Below are positions 18,069 to 25,667 of a DNA stretch of 53,062 nucleotides, piece after piece. Position numbers and translations under genes: made by a program. The stretch lies in NCBI GenBank assembly GCA_009694265.1, contig SHVM01000008.1, positions 1-53,062 on the forward strand. Direction: 5' to 3'. Each line of letters starts with the position of its first letter. Positions within the stretch are counted from its first letter, which is position 1. The DNA comes from Pseudolabrys sp. GTDB taxonomy: Bacteria > Pseudomonadota > Alphaproteobacteria > Rhizobiales > Xanthobacteraceae. The notes under the pieces were generated by a model, which saw only the letters and a list, made by a program, of their open reading frames with translations, ran no database searches and had not been told where the DNA came from.

Positions 18069-19316
18069 TTGCCTGGAACGCGTTGCGGGGTAGAAAGCCC
18101 GCCACACCACCGCGAGTCAACTTTGCCGGACAATCCACCCAAATCGCGCGGCAGCGCCACCAGCGCCATCACGCTTCTGGCCATCGCCGCCTTCGCCGCC
18201 CAGGCCATGGTGCGGGTAACCGATTCGCTGCTGCCGCAGATCGCCGCCGATCTAAGCGTCACCGTGGGCGCCGCCTCGATCGTGGTCACCGTCTACCTGC
18301 TGGCGCACGGCTCGGTGCAACTGGTGATCGGCCCGATCGGCGACCGTTTTGGCAAATACCGCTGCGTCGCCATCGCCGCCGCCGGCTCGACCCTGATGGT
18401 GCTGGCCTGCGGGCTGGCGCCAACGCTGCCTTTGCTGGTGGCGGCGCGACTGGCCTGCGGGCTGGCCACCGGCTGGATCATTCCGTTCGCGCTCGCCTTC
18501 GTCGGCGACGTAATCCCTTACGAGCGCCGCCAGCAGGTGATCGGCAGCTTTTTGTCCGGGCAGATTCTCGGCCAGATGTTCGGCCAGGCCGCCGGCGGCG
18601 TGCTCGGCGATTATTTCGGCTGGCGCAACGTGTTCATCCTGCTCGCCGTCCTGCTGGCGGTGGCGACGCTCGGATTGTTCTATGAGCTGTGGCGCAATCC
18701 GATTACGCATGTGCGCAACACGCCGGTGCAGCCCGCCCGCGGCTTTGTTGCGGATTATACGGCCGTGCTGCGCTCGCCTTGGGCGCGCGCGCTGATCGTC
18801 CTGGCCTTCATCGAAAGCGCGGCGATGTTCGGCGCCTTCACTTATGTCGGCGCCGATCTGCATTTGCGCTTCGGATTGAACTTCACACTGGTCGGCCTGT
18901 TCGTCAGCAGTTTCGCGGTCGGCGGGTTGATCTACAGCCTGTCAGTGCGCGTGCTGGTCAACCGCTTCGGGCCGGTCGGCCTTGCCGCCGGTGGCGGCGC
19001 GCTGCTGGCGCTCGCCTTCGAGCCGTATTACTGGATCGCGCCGATCGCCATCACGGCGACGGGCCTGGGCTTCTACATGCTGCACAATACGCTGCAGACC
19101 AACGCCACGCAGATGACGCCGGAAGCGCGCGGCACCGCGGTCGCGATCTTCTCCTCGGCGCTTTATCTCGGACAGACCGCGGGGGTCGCCGCCGGCGGCG
19201 TTGTGTTCGACCGCTTCACCGCGGTGCCGGTGTTCCTGAGTGCGGCAATAATCCTGCTGGCGCTCGGCATGTGGTTTTCGCGCCAGCTCGTGCGGCGTAG
19301 CAACCTCGCGACGTGA
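18069..19316 (+). CDS. MFS transporter (drug:H+ antiporter-like)
   Basis: About 400 aa with roughly twelve transmembrane helices. The loop 2-3 signature is GPIGDRFGKYRCVAIA (MFS motif A), and the N-terminal half shows the multidrug-exporter type pattern with LVARLACGLATGWIIP. The true start is uncertain. No ATG precedes the first helix. TTG 18069 would leave only seven bases to the divergent valS start, and TTG 18123 (LPDNPPKSRG) leaves 61 bases and seems more likely. The substrate cannot be inferred. It interrupts the otherwise same-strand valS-popZ pair and may be an insertion into that conserved block. It ends three bases before the popZ stop. Confidence 0.88.
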   Translation: MPGTRCGVESPPHHRESTLPDNPPKSRGSATSAITLLAIAAFAAQAMVRVTDSLLPQIAADLSVTVGAASIVVTVYLLAHGSVQLVIGPIGDRFGKYRCVAIAAAGSTLMVLACGLAPTLPLLVAARLACGLATGWIIPFALAFVGDVIPYERRQQVIGSFLSGQILGQMFGQAAGGVLGDYFGWRNVFILLAVLLAVATLGLFYELWRNPITHVRNTPVQPARGFVADYTAVLRSPWARALIVLAFIESAAMFGAFTYVGADLHLRFGLNFTLVGLFVSSFAVGGLIYSLSVRVLVNRFGPVGLAAGGGALLALAFEPYYWIAPIAITATGLGFYMLHNTLQTNATQMTPEARGTAVAIFSSALYLGQTAGVAAGGVVFDRFTAVPVFLSAAIILLALGMWFSRQLVRRSNLAT

Positions 19317-19319
19317 GCC

Positions 19320-19970
19320 TTAAGGCCTTCCGCGCGAGACCCGTTCGATCTCGGCGCGCACAATGCGCTCAACCAGGCTCGGTAGATTGTCGTCGAGCCA
19401 GCCCTTGAGCATCGGGCGCAGCATTTCCTTCACCAGATCTTCGAGCGTGCGCGCATTATTACCCAGCGCGGTATGGGCGAGCAAATTGAACGCGCTGTCC
19501 ACCGCCGACATGGTGTTGTTCGAGATCAGTCCGTGGTCGGGCGCGGTATTTTGCGTGAACTGCCGGCGTGCATCCTCGACCGCGCGCGCTGCCGGCTCGG
19601 GCCGCTGCTCCGTCGGATCGGCGAACACCACGTCGGTGTCGCCGACAATGGTCCGAAAACTTGGCGCGGGTCCCGGCGATGGTGTCGACGCCGCCATCGC
19701 CTCGGTCAGATCGAGCACATCCGGTGGCGGGACAGCGGGTTTCGGCGGCGGCTTGACCGCGGCCATGGCCGCGACCTTGGGCGCGGCGTCAAGATCGGCG
19801 AGCATGGCGTCGATGTCATCCTGATTGTTGCTGACGGCCGGCGGCGGTACGGGCTTGGGCGCCTCAGGTGCCTTGGCGCCCTTGCCGGTATCGTCGTCGG
19901 CAATGATACGCCGGATGGAGGCCAGGATTTCCTCCATCGAGGGCTCTTGGGCCTTCGCCGATTGGGTCAT
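19320..19970 (-). CDS. popZ: PopZ-family polar organising protein (DUF2497)
   Basis: A 216-aa protein with the three-part layout of PopZ. It has a short N-terminal helix (EPSMEEILASIRRIIADDD, about 9-27), a long Pro/Ala/acid-rich linker (about 30-135), and a conserved C-terminal helical oligomerisation domain (LEDLVKEMLRPMLKGWLDDNLPSLVERIVRAEIERVSR, about 176-214). PopZ forms a microdomain at the cell pole that tethers the chromosome origin via ParB and recruits cell-cycle regulators. The position between tolC and valS matches the conserved alphaproteobacterial context. Instead of a clear Shine-Dalgarno, a 9-bp tandem repeat (19972-19989) abuts the ATG. The C-terminal motif makes the family call secure; polar function in this organism is inferred. 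Confidence 0.92.
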   Translation of the reverse strand: MTQSAKAQEPSMEEILASIRRIIADDDTGKGAKAPEAPKPVPPPAVSNNQDDIDAMLADLDAAPKVAAMAAVKPPPKPAVPPPDVLDLTEAMAASTPSPGPAPSFRTIVGDTDVVFADPTEQRPEPAARAVEDARRQFTQNTAPDHGLISNNTMSAVDSAFNLLAHTALGNNARTLEDLVKEMLRPMLKGWLDDNLPSLVERIVRAEIERVSRGRP

Positions 19971-19971
19971 T

Positions 19972-19989
19972 GCTTACTTCGCTTACTTC
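19972..19989 (-). repeat. 9-bp tandem duplication at the popZ translation start
   Basis: GCTTACTTC is repeated exactly twice, head to tail, ending one base before the popZ start codon. On the coding strand it reads GAAGTAAGC twice, directly where the ribosome-binding site should be. No other Shine-Dalgarno is evident. Gain or loss of a unit would change the initiation region. Confidence 0.8.
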
Positions 19990-20164
19990 CCGACCGCAGT
20001 CTTCGTCTTCCGCACGGCGACATGCCTGGCCGACGCGCGGGTCTGAGCGAATCGTCGCTACACATCCCATTTATACGCCAGCGGCATGCCAGTGTGGCAG
20101 CCGGAAACGGCCGAATTGCAATGATCTGTGGACACAGCCGCATGATCCTGAAATGAGGGACCCG

Positions 20165-21586
20165 TCAGCGCCCGTCCGGCGTGCGCACGCCGGACCAGCT
20201 GTCGCGCACCTGCTCATAGTGCACCTGGGCGTCATAGACCGGCACACGCAGCCCAATCGTTTGCGGCGCCAAGCGGCCGACCGCCGATAACAGTGTGAAG
20301 GAGGCCACCACCCGGTCGCGCTGCGCGGTGACCAGCGCCACCCGCGCATTCACAAGTTCCTGCTGGGCATTGAGCACGTCGAGCGTGGTGCGCTGGCCCA
20401 CGCGCGCTTCCTCGCGCACGCCATTGACCGCGATCTCGGCCGCCTGCACCTGCGCCGTGGTGGCGTCGATATTGGCCTTGGCCGCATCGAGCTGGCCCCA
20501 GGACTGCACCACGGTCTGGCGCACTTGGTCGCGCGCGATGTCGAAGTCGAGCCGCTTTTGCCCGAGCGTCTCCTTGGCCTGACGGATGGCGGAATATTCC
20601 GCGCCGCCCTGGTAGATCGGCACGCTGAGCTGGCCCAGCACCGAGGCGTTGTAGCTCTCCATCGTATTCAAGTTGCCCGCGGCCAGATAGTTCTTCTGGA
20701 AATTGCCCTGCACCGACAAAGTCGGGTAGAGCGCGCCTTCCGCCACTTTCACCTGGCTTTGCGCCACGTCAACATTGAATTGCGCCGTGACCACGGCCGG
20801 ATGGCTGGCGCCCGCGGAACCGACCGCATTGGGCAGACTATTCGGCGAAAAGCGATCGACCGGCGTGCCGGGCGTGAGCTTGCCCGGATCATTGCCGATC
20901 ACCTGCCGATACGTCGCGCCCGACGTTTTGTAGTTTGATTCCGCTGTGAGCACTTGCGAGCGGCCAGCCGCCAGCCGCGATTCCGACTGCGCCACGTCGG
21001 TGCGCGTTACCTCGCCGACATTGAAGCGGTCGCGCACCTGCCGCAATTGCTCCTGCAGCACCTCGACGTTGCGGCGTTGCAGATCGAGGATCGCGGTGTC
21101 GCGCAGCAGGTTCATATAGGCGGTGACGGCGTTGAGCAGCACGGTCTGCTCGGTCAGGCGCAAGGTCGAGCGCGCGGCCAAGACCTGGGCCTCGGCCTGG
21201 CGCGTGCGATTGGCGGTCTGGTATCCATTGAATATGGTCTGCGCGATGGTGGCGCCGGCGGAAAACGGCGAGTTGTAGCCGGTCTGCGTTGTATAGCTGT
21301 TCGGCGTGGTGGTGGTCTTGGTGGTCGTGCCCAGCGACTGCTCGCCGCCGGACGCGGTAATCGACACCCGCGGCCTGTAGCCGGACAGCGCTTGCGGCAC
21401 GCCTTCGTCGGTGGCGCGCACCGCGGCACGTTGCGAATTGAGCGTCGGATTGTTTTGATAGGCATGCACAAGAGCGGATTCGAGCGTCTCGCCATGGGCC
21501 GCAATAACCGCGACCGGCAATGCTACGCATGCGAGCGCGCCAACCGCGAACCCGCCTGTCCACCAGCTCCGACCGCAACGCGACAT
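20165..21586 (-). CDS. tolC: TolC-family outer-membrane efflux channel
   Basis: A 473-aa outer-membrane protein. The start is ATG 21586 (MSRCGRSWWTGGFAVGALAC); a TTG five codons upstream is less likely. After the signal peptide (to about VIAAHGET) come two OEP repeats, each of long coiled-coil helices and beta strands. The first starts ETLESALVHAYQNNPTLNSQRAAVRATDE, and the second contains ALVTAQRDRVVASFTLLSAVGRLAPQTIGL, a typical TolC C-terminal end. TolC serves type I secretion and RND pumps, so it is a plausible partner of the RND adaptor/permease pair at 3-7.5 kb. It is downstream of pcm on the same strand, 177 bases away, in the conserved pcm-tolC-popZ-valS order. Confidence 0.93.
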   Translation of the reverse strand: MSRCGRSWWTGGFAVGALACVALPVAVIAAHGETLESALVHAYQNNPTLNSQRAAVRATDEGVPQALSGYRPRVSITASGGEQSLGTTTKTTTTPNSYTTQTGYNSPFSAGATIAQTIFNGYQTANRTRQAEAQVLAARSTLRLTEQTVLLNAVTAYMNLLRDTAILDLQRRNVEVLQEQLRQVRDRFNVGEVTRTDVAQSESRLAAGRSQVLTAESNYKTSGATYRQVIGNDPGKLTPGTPVDRFSPNSLPNAVGSAGASHPAVVTAQFNVDVAQSQVKVAEGALYPTLSVQGNFQKNYLAAGNLNTMESYNASVLGQLSVPIYQGGAEYSAIRQAKETLGQKRLDFDIARDQVRQTVVQSWGQLDAAKANIDATTAQVQAAEIAVNGVREEARVGQRTTLDVLNAQQELVNARVALVTAQRDRVVASFTLLSAVGRLAPQTIGLRVPVYDAQVHYEQVRDSWSGVRTPDGR

Positions 21587-21763
21587 TGCACGACCTGACA
21601 AAAACGCGACCCGCTCACGACAGACTCACGCGACTGCAGTGAATCAGGAACCATATGCGCAGCGGGGATGGGTTAAAACCCCCTGTCGGTTCCAGCCCAC
21701 AGAAAGCCGCGACCCTGGGGATTGCACGCCACGATGGGAACCTGCGCAGGTCTCAGGCAGGTA

Positions 21764-22417
21764 TCAGAATGCAAAAACCGGCGGCTTGACGAAGCCGGGC
21801 AGTACGGCGGCCGCGGCATCGAAGATCGCCCGGCCGCCCATTTCGGCGCCGCTGCGGAGGTAAAGCATGGCTTTGGCGCCGGGAGGCGATCCCAGAACGC
21901 AGAGCAGCCGCCCGCCATCCTTGAGTTGCGCGCAGAAGGTCACCGGCTCAACTTCCGTGGCGCCTTCGAGCAGAATGACGTCATAGGGCGCAGCCAAGGG
22001 CCAGCCATCGACCAGCGGCCCGCTGACCACAGTGACATTTGGCAGCGACGACAGCGCCGCCCGCGCGGTCTTGGCGAGGCCAGCGTCCTGTTCGAGCGCC
22101 ACCACCGCCCCGGCAATGCGGGCAAGCACGCCCGCCGCGTAACCGGTGGCGCAGCCGACAGCCAGCACCCGGTCGGTGGGGCTCAGATCGGCGGCATTGA
22201 TCAGCTTGGCGAGCACCATCGGCTTGAGCAGGCGGCGGGAGGCCCCCTCGCCTACAGCCAAGTCAAGATCGAGATAAGCCAGCGCGCTGGCGGCCGGCGG
22301 CACGAAGCGCTCGCGCGCAACCTCAAGCATGGCCGAAATCACACGCAGATCGGTGACGTCGTTGGGGCGGACCTGGCCGTCCACCATATGGCGGCGTGCG
22401 ACGGTGAAATCGGTCAT
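21764..22417 (-). CDS. pcm: Protein-L-isoaspartate O-methyltransferase-like protein
   Basis: A 217-aa SAM-dependent methyltransferase of the PCMT family, beginning MTDFTVARRHMVDGQVRPNDVTD. The RRHMVDGQVRPNDV and RERFVPP segments are typical of the short rhizobial group next to tolC. Motif I is VLAVGCATGYAAGVLARIAG rather than the usual GTGSGY, so SAM binding may be altered. The start at 22417 is used. Open frame extends to 22516, but that extension is only read-through of a palindromic repeat (22439-22488) and has no homology value. Repair of isoaspartyl residues is the canonical role. The consistent pairing with tolC suggests a different or additional role, but that is inference. Confidence 0.82.
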   Translation of the reverse strand: MTDFTVARRHMVDGQVRPNDVTDLRVISAMLEVARERFVPPAASALAYLDLDLAVGEGASRRLLKPMVLAKLINAADLSPTDRVLAVGCATGYAAGVLARIAGAVVALEQDAGLAKTARAALSSLPNVTVVSGPLVDGWPLAAPYDVILLEGATEVEPVTFCAQLKDGGRLLCVLGSPPGAKAMLYLRSGAEMGGRAIFDAAAAVLPGFVKPPVFAF

Positions 22418-22438
22418 CGCGATCCTCGACATCCAATT

Positions 22439-22488
22439 GAGCACGATCTTGCCCGAAAACCGGTACCCACTTTTCGGGGTCATGTGGT
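22439..22488 (-). repeat. Palindromic repeat copy 2 (degenerate)
   Basis: This is the most diverged copy. The inner arms CCGAAAA and TTTTCGG are intact but the outer arms are altered (GCACGATC and GGTCATGTG). It lies upstream of the pcm start, between pcm and tRNA-Cys, and is in the same orientation as the other copies. It does not end a gene. Confidence 0.85.
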
Positions 22489-22625
22489 GAAGGAATGCGG
22501 GGCTTTTGTGCGGCAAGACCCGGCAAAAGGCAAGTTAGCAGCAGCGTTGTCGATTTGCATTGGCTCCTATATAGGCTGGGGCTCTCGGGCGCGTGCGGCC
22601 TTGACGGCCGGGCGCGCCGTCTTAC

Positions 22626-22699
22626 GGCCACGTGGCGGAGTGGTTACGCAGAGGACTGCAAATCCTTGCACCCCGGTTCGATTCCGGGCGTGGCCTCCA
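22626..22699 (+). tRNA. tRNA-Cys (anticodon GCA)
   Basis: A 74-nt cloverleaf. The acceptor stem GGCCACG pairs perfectly with CGTGGCC. The anticodon loop CTGCAAA gives anticodon GCA, the T-loop is TTCGATT, the discriminator base is T (expected for tRNA-Cys), and CCA is encoded in the gene. It is followed 111 bases later by tRNA-Asn on the same strand. No integrated element or duplicated 3' end is seen nearby. Confidence 0.97.
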
Positions 22700-22810
22700 T
22701 TCCCAATCATTGAGGGTTCGGCGCCAAATCGGGCGGGCCATTCATACTTTGCAAAGCAGTTTGGCTTTGTTATAGGCCCCAGGTACTCCCTGGCCGGCGT
22801 ATCGGCTCAT

Positions 22811-22885
22811 TCCTCGGTAGCTCAGCGGTAGAGCGTTCGACTGTTAATCGAAATGTCGCTGGTTCGATCCCAGCCCGAGGAGCCA
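22811..22885 (+). tRNA. tRNA-Asn (anticodon GTT)
   Basis: A 75-nt cloverleaf. Acceptor stem TCCTCGG pairs with CCGAGGA, the anticodon loop CTGTTAA gives GTT, the T-loop is TTCGATC with a CTGG/CCAG-type stem, the discriminator is G, and CCA is encoded. It precedes the pncB-like gene by 80 bases on the same strand. Confidence 0.97.
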
Positions 22886-22965
22886 ATCTTTTCCGTCAGC
22901 GCGGCCAAGGCCAATCGCGGAGCGCCAAGCTTGCGACGGTCGCGGCTCGTCCGTTACAAGACGCC

Positions 22966-24306
22966 ATGACGCCGCCAACCAGCCCGCTCACCACCGACCT
23001 CTACGAGCTCAACATGGTCCAGGCCTATCTGGACCAGGCGGAGGACAAGGAGGCGGTGTTCGAATTCTTCGTACGAAGGCTGCCGGCGCGGCGCGGCTTC
23101 CTGCTGGCGGCGGGGCTCGCGGACGCGCTCGATTTTCTCGAAACGCTGCGATTTTCCAAAGCCGACATCGAATGGCTCAAAAGCACCGGGCGGTTCCGCA
23201 AGAACCTGCTCGATTATCTGAGCGGCTTTCGCTTTACCGGCGATGTGCATGCGATCCCGGAAGGCACCGTGTGCTTTCCCAACGAGCCATTGCTGCGCAT
23301 CACCGCACCCTTGCTGCAGGCGCAGCTCATTGAAACGCGGTTGATCAACATCCTGCATTTCCAGACGCTGGTCGCGTCGAAAGCCGCGCGCATGGTGCTG
23401 GCGGCGCCCGGCAAGACGCTGGCCGATTTCGGCCTGCGCACCGCCCATGGCGCGGAGGCCGGGCTTTATTCGGCGCGCGCAAGTTACATCGCGGGATTTT
23501 CGGGTGCCGCCAATGTGCTGGCCGGCGAGCGCTACGGCATTCCCATCGTCGGCACCATGGCCCACTCGTTTGTGCAAGTGCACGACGACGAGATGCAAGC
23601 GTTCGAGAATTTTGCGCGCGCGCGGCCGGAGGGCGTGATCCTGCTGATCGACACCTACGACACCGAGGCCGGCGCGCGTAAAGTGGTTGAGCTGGCGCCG
23701 CGCCTGAAGGCCGACGGCATTTCGATCCGCGGCGTACGCATCGACAGCGGCGACCTGACCGCGATGGCGCGCAAGGTGCGGGCTATTCTCGACGGCGGCG
23801 GCTTGCGCGACGTGATCATTCTGGTGAGCGGCGGCATCGACGAGGACGTGCTGCAAGGAATGATGAAAGCCGGCGCGCCGATCGACGGCTTCGGCGTCGG
23901 CGTTAATCTCGCTACCTCGCAGGACGTGCCGGCCTTCGACTGCGCTTACAAGCTGCAGGAATATGGAGGCCAACCGAAACGCAAATTGTCCGAGGGCAAG
24001 CAAACTTGGCCAGGCCGCAAGCAGGTGTGGCGCGCCTACGACGCGCAAGGCCGCATGAGCGGCGATATTTTGTCGGTAGAGACCAACAAGCAGAAGGGCG
24101 AGCCTCTGATCGTACCGGTGATGCACGGCGGCAAGCGCGTTGCGCCCTCGCCGACGCTGGCGCATATCCGCGAGCGCGCGACGCGCGATCTGGCGCGATT
24201 GCCGGAGCCGCTGCGGCAATTACAAACCGGTGCGGATTATCCTGTGAAAGTCGCGGATGCCCTCACCGCGCTGGCGGCACAAGCCGATACGAAAGTTCGG
24301 GGGTGA
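22966..24306 (+). CDS. pncB: Nicotinate phosphoribosyltransferase
   Basis: A 446-aa enzyme of the NAD salvage pathway making nicotinate mononucleotide from nicotinate and PRPP. It shows the family start TTDLYELNMVQAYL (about 8-21), the FEFFVRRLPARRGFLLAAGL block, FGLRTAHGAEAGLYSARASYIAGFSGAANVLAG (His and Arg of the active site), GTMAHSFVQVHDDEMQAF and IRIDSGDL-like GVRIDSGDLTAMA. This is the shorter type II form found in many alphaproteobacteria. The ATG at 22966 has no strong ribosome site. It is convergent with the M24 gene, separated by a 30-bp inverted repeat. A very long open frame on the opposite strand is a composition artefact. Confidence 0.94.
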   Translation: MTPPTSPLTTDLYELNMVQAYLDQAEDKEAVFEFFVRRLPARRGFLLAAGLADALDFLETLRFSKADIEWLKSTGRFRKNLLDYLSGFRFTGDVHAIPEGTVCFPNEPLLRITAPLLQAQLIETRLINILHFQTLVASKAARMVLAAPGKTLADFGLRTAHGAEAGLYSARASYIAGFSGAANVLAGERYGIPIVGTMAHSFVQVHDDEMQAFENFARARPEGVILLIDTYDTEAGARKVVELAPRLKADGISIRGVRIDSGDLTAMARKVRAILDGGGLRDVIILVSGGIDEDVLQGMMKAGAPIDGFGVGVNLATSQDVPAFDCAYKLQEYGGQPKRKLSEGKQTWPGRKQVWRAYDAQGRMSGDILSVETNKQKGEPLIVPVMHGGKRVAPSPTLAHIRERATRDLARLPEPLRQLQTGADYPVKVADALTALAAQADTKVRG

Positions 24307-24314
24307 GTGTTACT

Positions 24315-24405
24315 CCGCTCATTCCCGCGCAAGCGGAAATCCAGAGTCACGCGACTAAATTCTTTGTGCTTCGCCCTGGATCCCCGCTTGCGCGGGGACG
24401 AGCGG
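24315..24405. repeat. Inverted repeat with 30-bp arms between convergent genes
   Basis: Arms at 24315-24344 and 24376-24405 match in about 27 of 30 positions in inverted orientation, enclosing a 31-base AT-richer loop. The arms contain CCCGCGCAAGCGG and CCGCTTGCGCGGGG cores, which resemble a widespread intergenic palindromic repeat of alphaproteobacteria. It lies between the stops of pncB and the M24 gene and could serve as a bidirectional terminator, although there is no T-run. Confidence 0.85.
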
Positions 24406-24419
24406 TAGAGGGATGCGTT

Positions 24420-25613
24420 TTATAACGCCGTCCCCGCCCTGTTCCAGCCGCGCGCGCCTTCGCCGTAGATCTCATGGCCCTTGTCGGTCACCACCATGGT
24501 GTCTTCGAGCTTGATGAAGCCGCGCGTGGAATGCAGCAGCGTGGTCTCCACCGAAATCACCATGCCGGCTTCCAGCGGCATGTCGGCATATTCGCACGGA
24601 TAAGGCACCGGCCCGTGGCTGGTGAGCCGCGGCGCTTCGTGGCTGACCATGCCCATGCCGTGGCCGAGGAAGTCGAGGTGATTGTGGTGCTTCGACTTGT
24701 CACGTAGCGGCGTGGCGGCGGCGTAGATTTCCCGCCCCATGACACCCGCGCGCACCGGCTTCATCGCGGCGCGCTGGATGGTCTCGATCTCGGCCAGCAT
24801 GTCCTCAAGCTCGGCATCGGGCTTACCCTGGATCGCCATGCGGCAGATATCGCCGATATAGCCATGGTAATTTCCGCCGGAGTCGATCGACATGATCTCG
24901 CCCTTCTCCCATTTCTGCTCGGAGGGCGCGCGATTGAGGCTGGTGCCGCAGGTGATCAGGCAATATTCGAAAGTCAGCCCGCGATTGGTTTCCTCGCGGC
25001 GCAACGCTTCGACCACTTCGTTCTTGGTGACGCCGGGGCCGTGACTGGCGATCACCGCCTGCATCGATTCCAGCACAGCTTCCGAAGCGATTTTCAGCTT
25101 CGCCAATTCGTCGGCGGATTTCTTGGCGCGCTGGCGCTCGAGCACATAAAGCGCATCGACCCAGTCCGCGTCGGGAAACGCAGCCCGCAATACGTTCGCG
25201 GCATCGTAGGGCAGAAAACCGAATTCGGCGGCGATGCGTTTGGTCTTTATCCCGGCCTTACGCATGTAGTCGGTCGCCTTCTGCAAGGCGTCGACGGAGC
25301 CCGCGGTGGAGGTTTGCGTCTCCGGCGTCCACATCGGATTGACCTCGCGCTGGAATTTTTCCAGGCGGTGGCCGATATAGGCGGCCTTCTCGGGCGCGCC
25401 TTTGGGATAGACGAACACCGGCAGATAGCGGGTGACGCCGGTCGCATCCATGTAGTCGAAGAAATCGGCGCGGTGGCCGCCCAGCAGATACTGGCAATTA
25501 TGCTTCGAAGTGGCGATCACCACGTCGATGCCGGCCGCGTCCATCAGCCGGTCGAGCCGCTGATAGTCGAACGGGATTTTCAGTCCGCTGGAATGCTGCG
25601 CGCTGACGTTCAT
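24420..25613 (-). CDS. M24-family metallohydrolase (Xaa-Pro peptidase/creatinase-like)
   Basis: A 397-aa protein with the N-terminal creatinase domain (about 15-165) and the C-terminal pita-bread metallopeptidase domain (about 170-385). All five metal ligands of M24 are present: D244 and D255 (MSIDSGGNYHGYIGD), H318 (FLGHGMG), E356 (ISVETTLL) and E370 (KLEDTMVV). So it should be a dinuclear-metal enzyme. The family includes proline dipeptidases, creatinases, and the DMSP lyase DddP, so the substrate is open. It lies 54 bases after the MetE-like gene, at the end of a same-strand run that starts with a Liv-type transporter. The context suggests hydrolysis of an imported small molecule rather than general peptide turnover. 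Confidence 0.85.
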   Translation of the reverse strand: MNVSAQHSSGLKIPFDYQRLDRLMDAAGIDVVIATSKHNCQYLLGGHRADFFDYMDATGVTRYLPVFVYPKGAPEKAAYIGHRLEKFQREVNPMWTPETQTSTAGSVDALQKATDYMRKAGIKTKRIAAEFGFLPYDAANVLRAAFPDADWVDALYVLERQRAKKSADELAKLKIASEAVLESMQAVIASHGPGVTKNEVVEALRREETNRGLTFEYCLITCGTSLNRAPSEQKWEKGEIMSIDSGGNYHGYIGDICRMAIQGKPDAELEDMLAEIETIQRAAMKPVRAGVMGREIYAAATPLRDKSKHHNHLDFLGHGMGMVSHEAPRLTSHGPVPYPCEYADMPLEAGMVISVETTLLHSTRGFIKLEDTMVVTDKGHEIYGEGARGWNRAGTAL

Positions 25614-25667
25614 GATCGAGGCTCCGGCTGGCCGGCGTTCAATATCGGTTGCACCGGCCTTATGAGT

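Noticed and set aside
22418-22516. An N-terminal extension of the pcm gene through palindromic repeat copy 2.
   Set aside because: The added residues are simply translated repeat. The normal family start is at 22417.
22626-22885. An integration site for a mobile element at the two tRNA genes.
   Set aside because: No integrase, no repeated tRNA 3' end and no change in gene type are seen on either side.
22954-24219. A 421-codon minus-strand frame opposite pncB.
   Set aside because: It mirrors pncB almost exactly and has the amino acid bias of an antisense shadow. The plus-strand frame has clear nicotinate phosphoribosyltransferase motifs.
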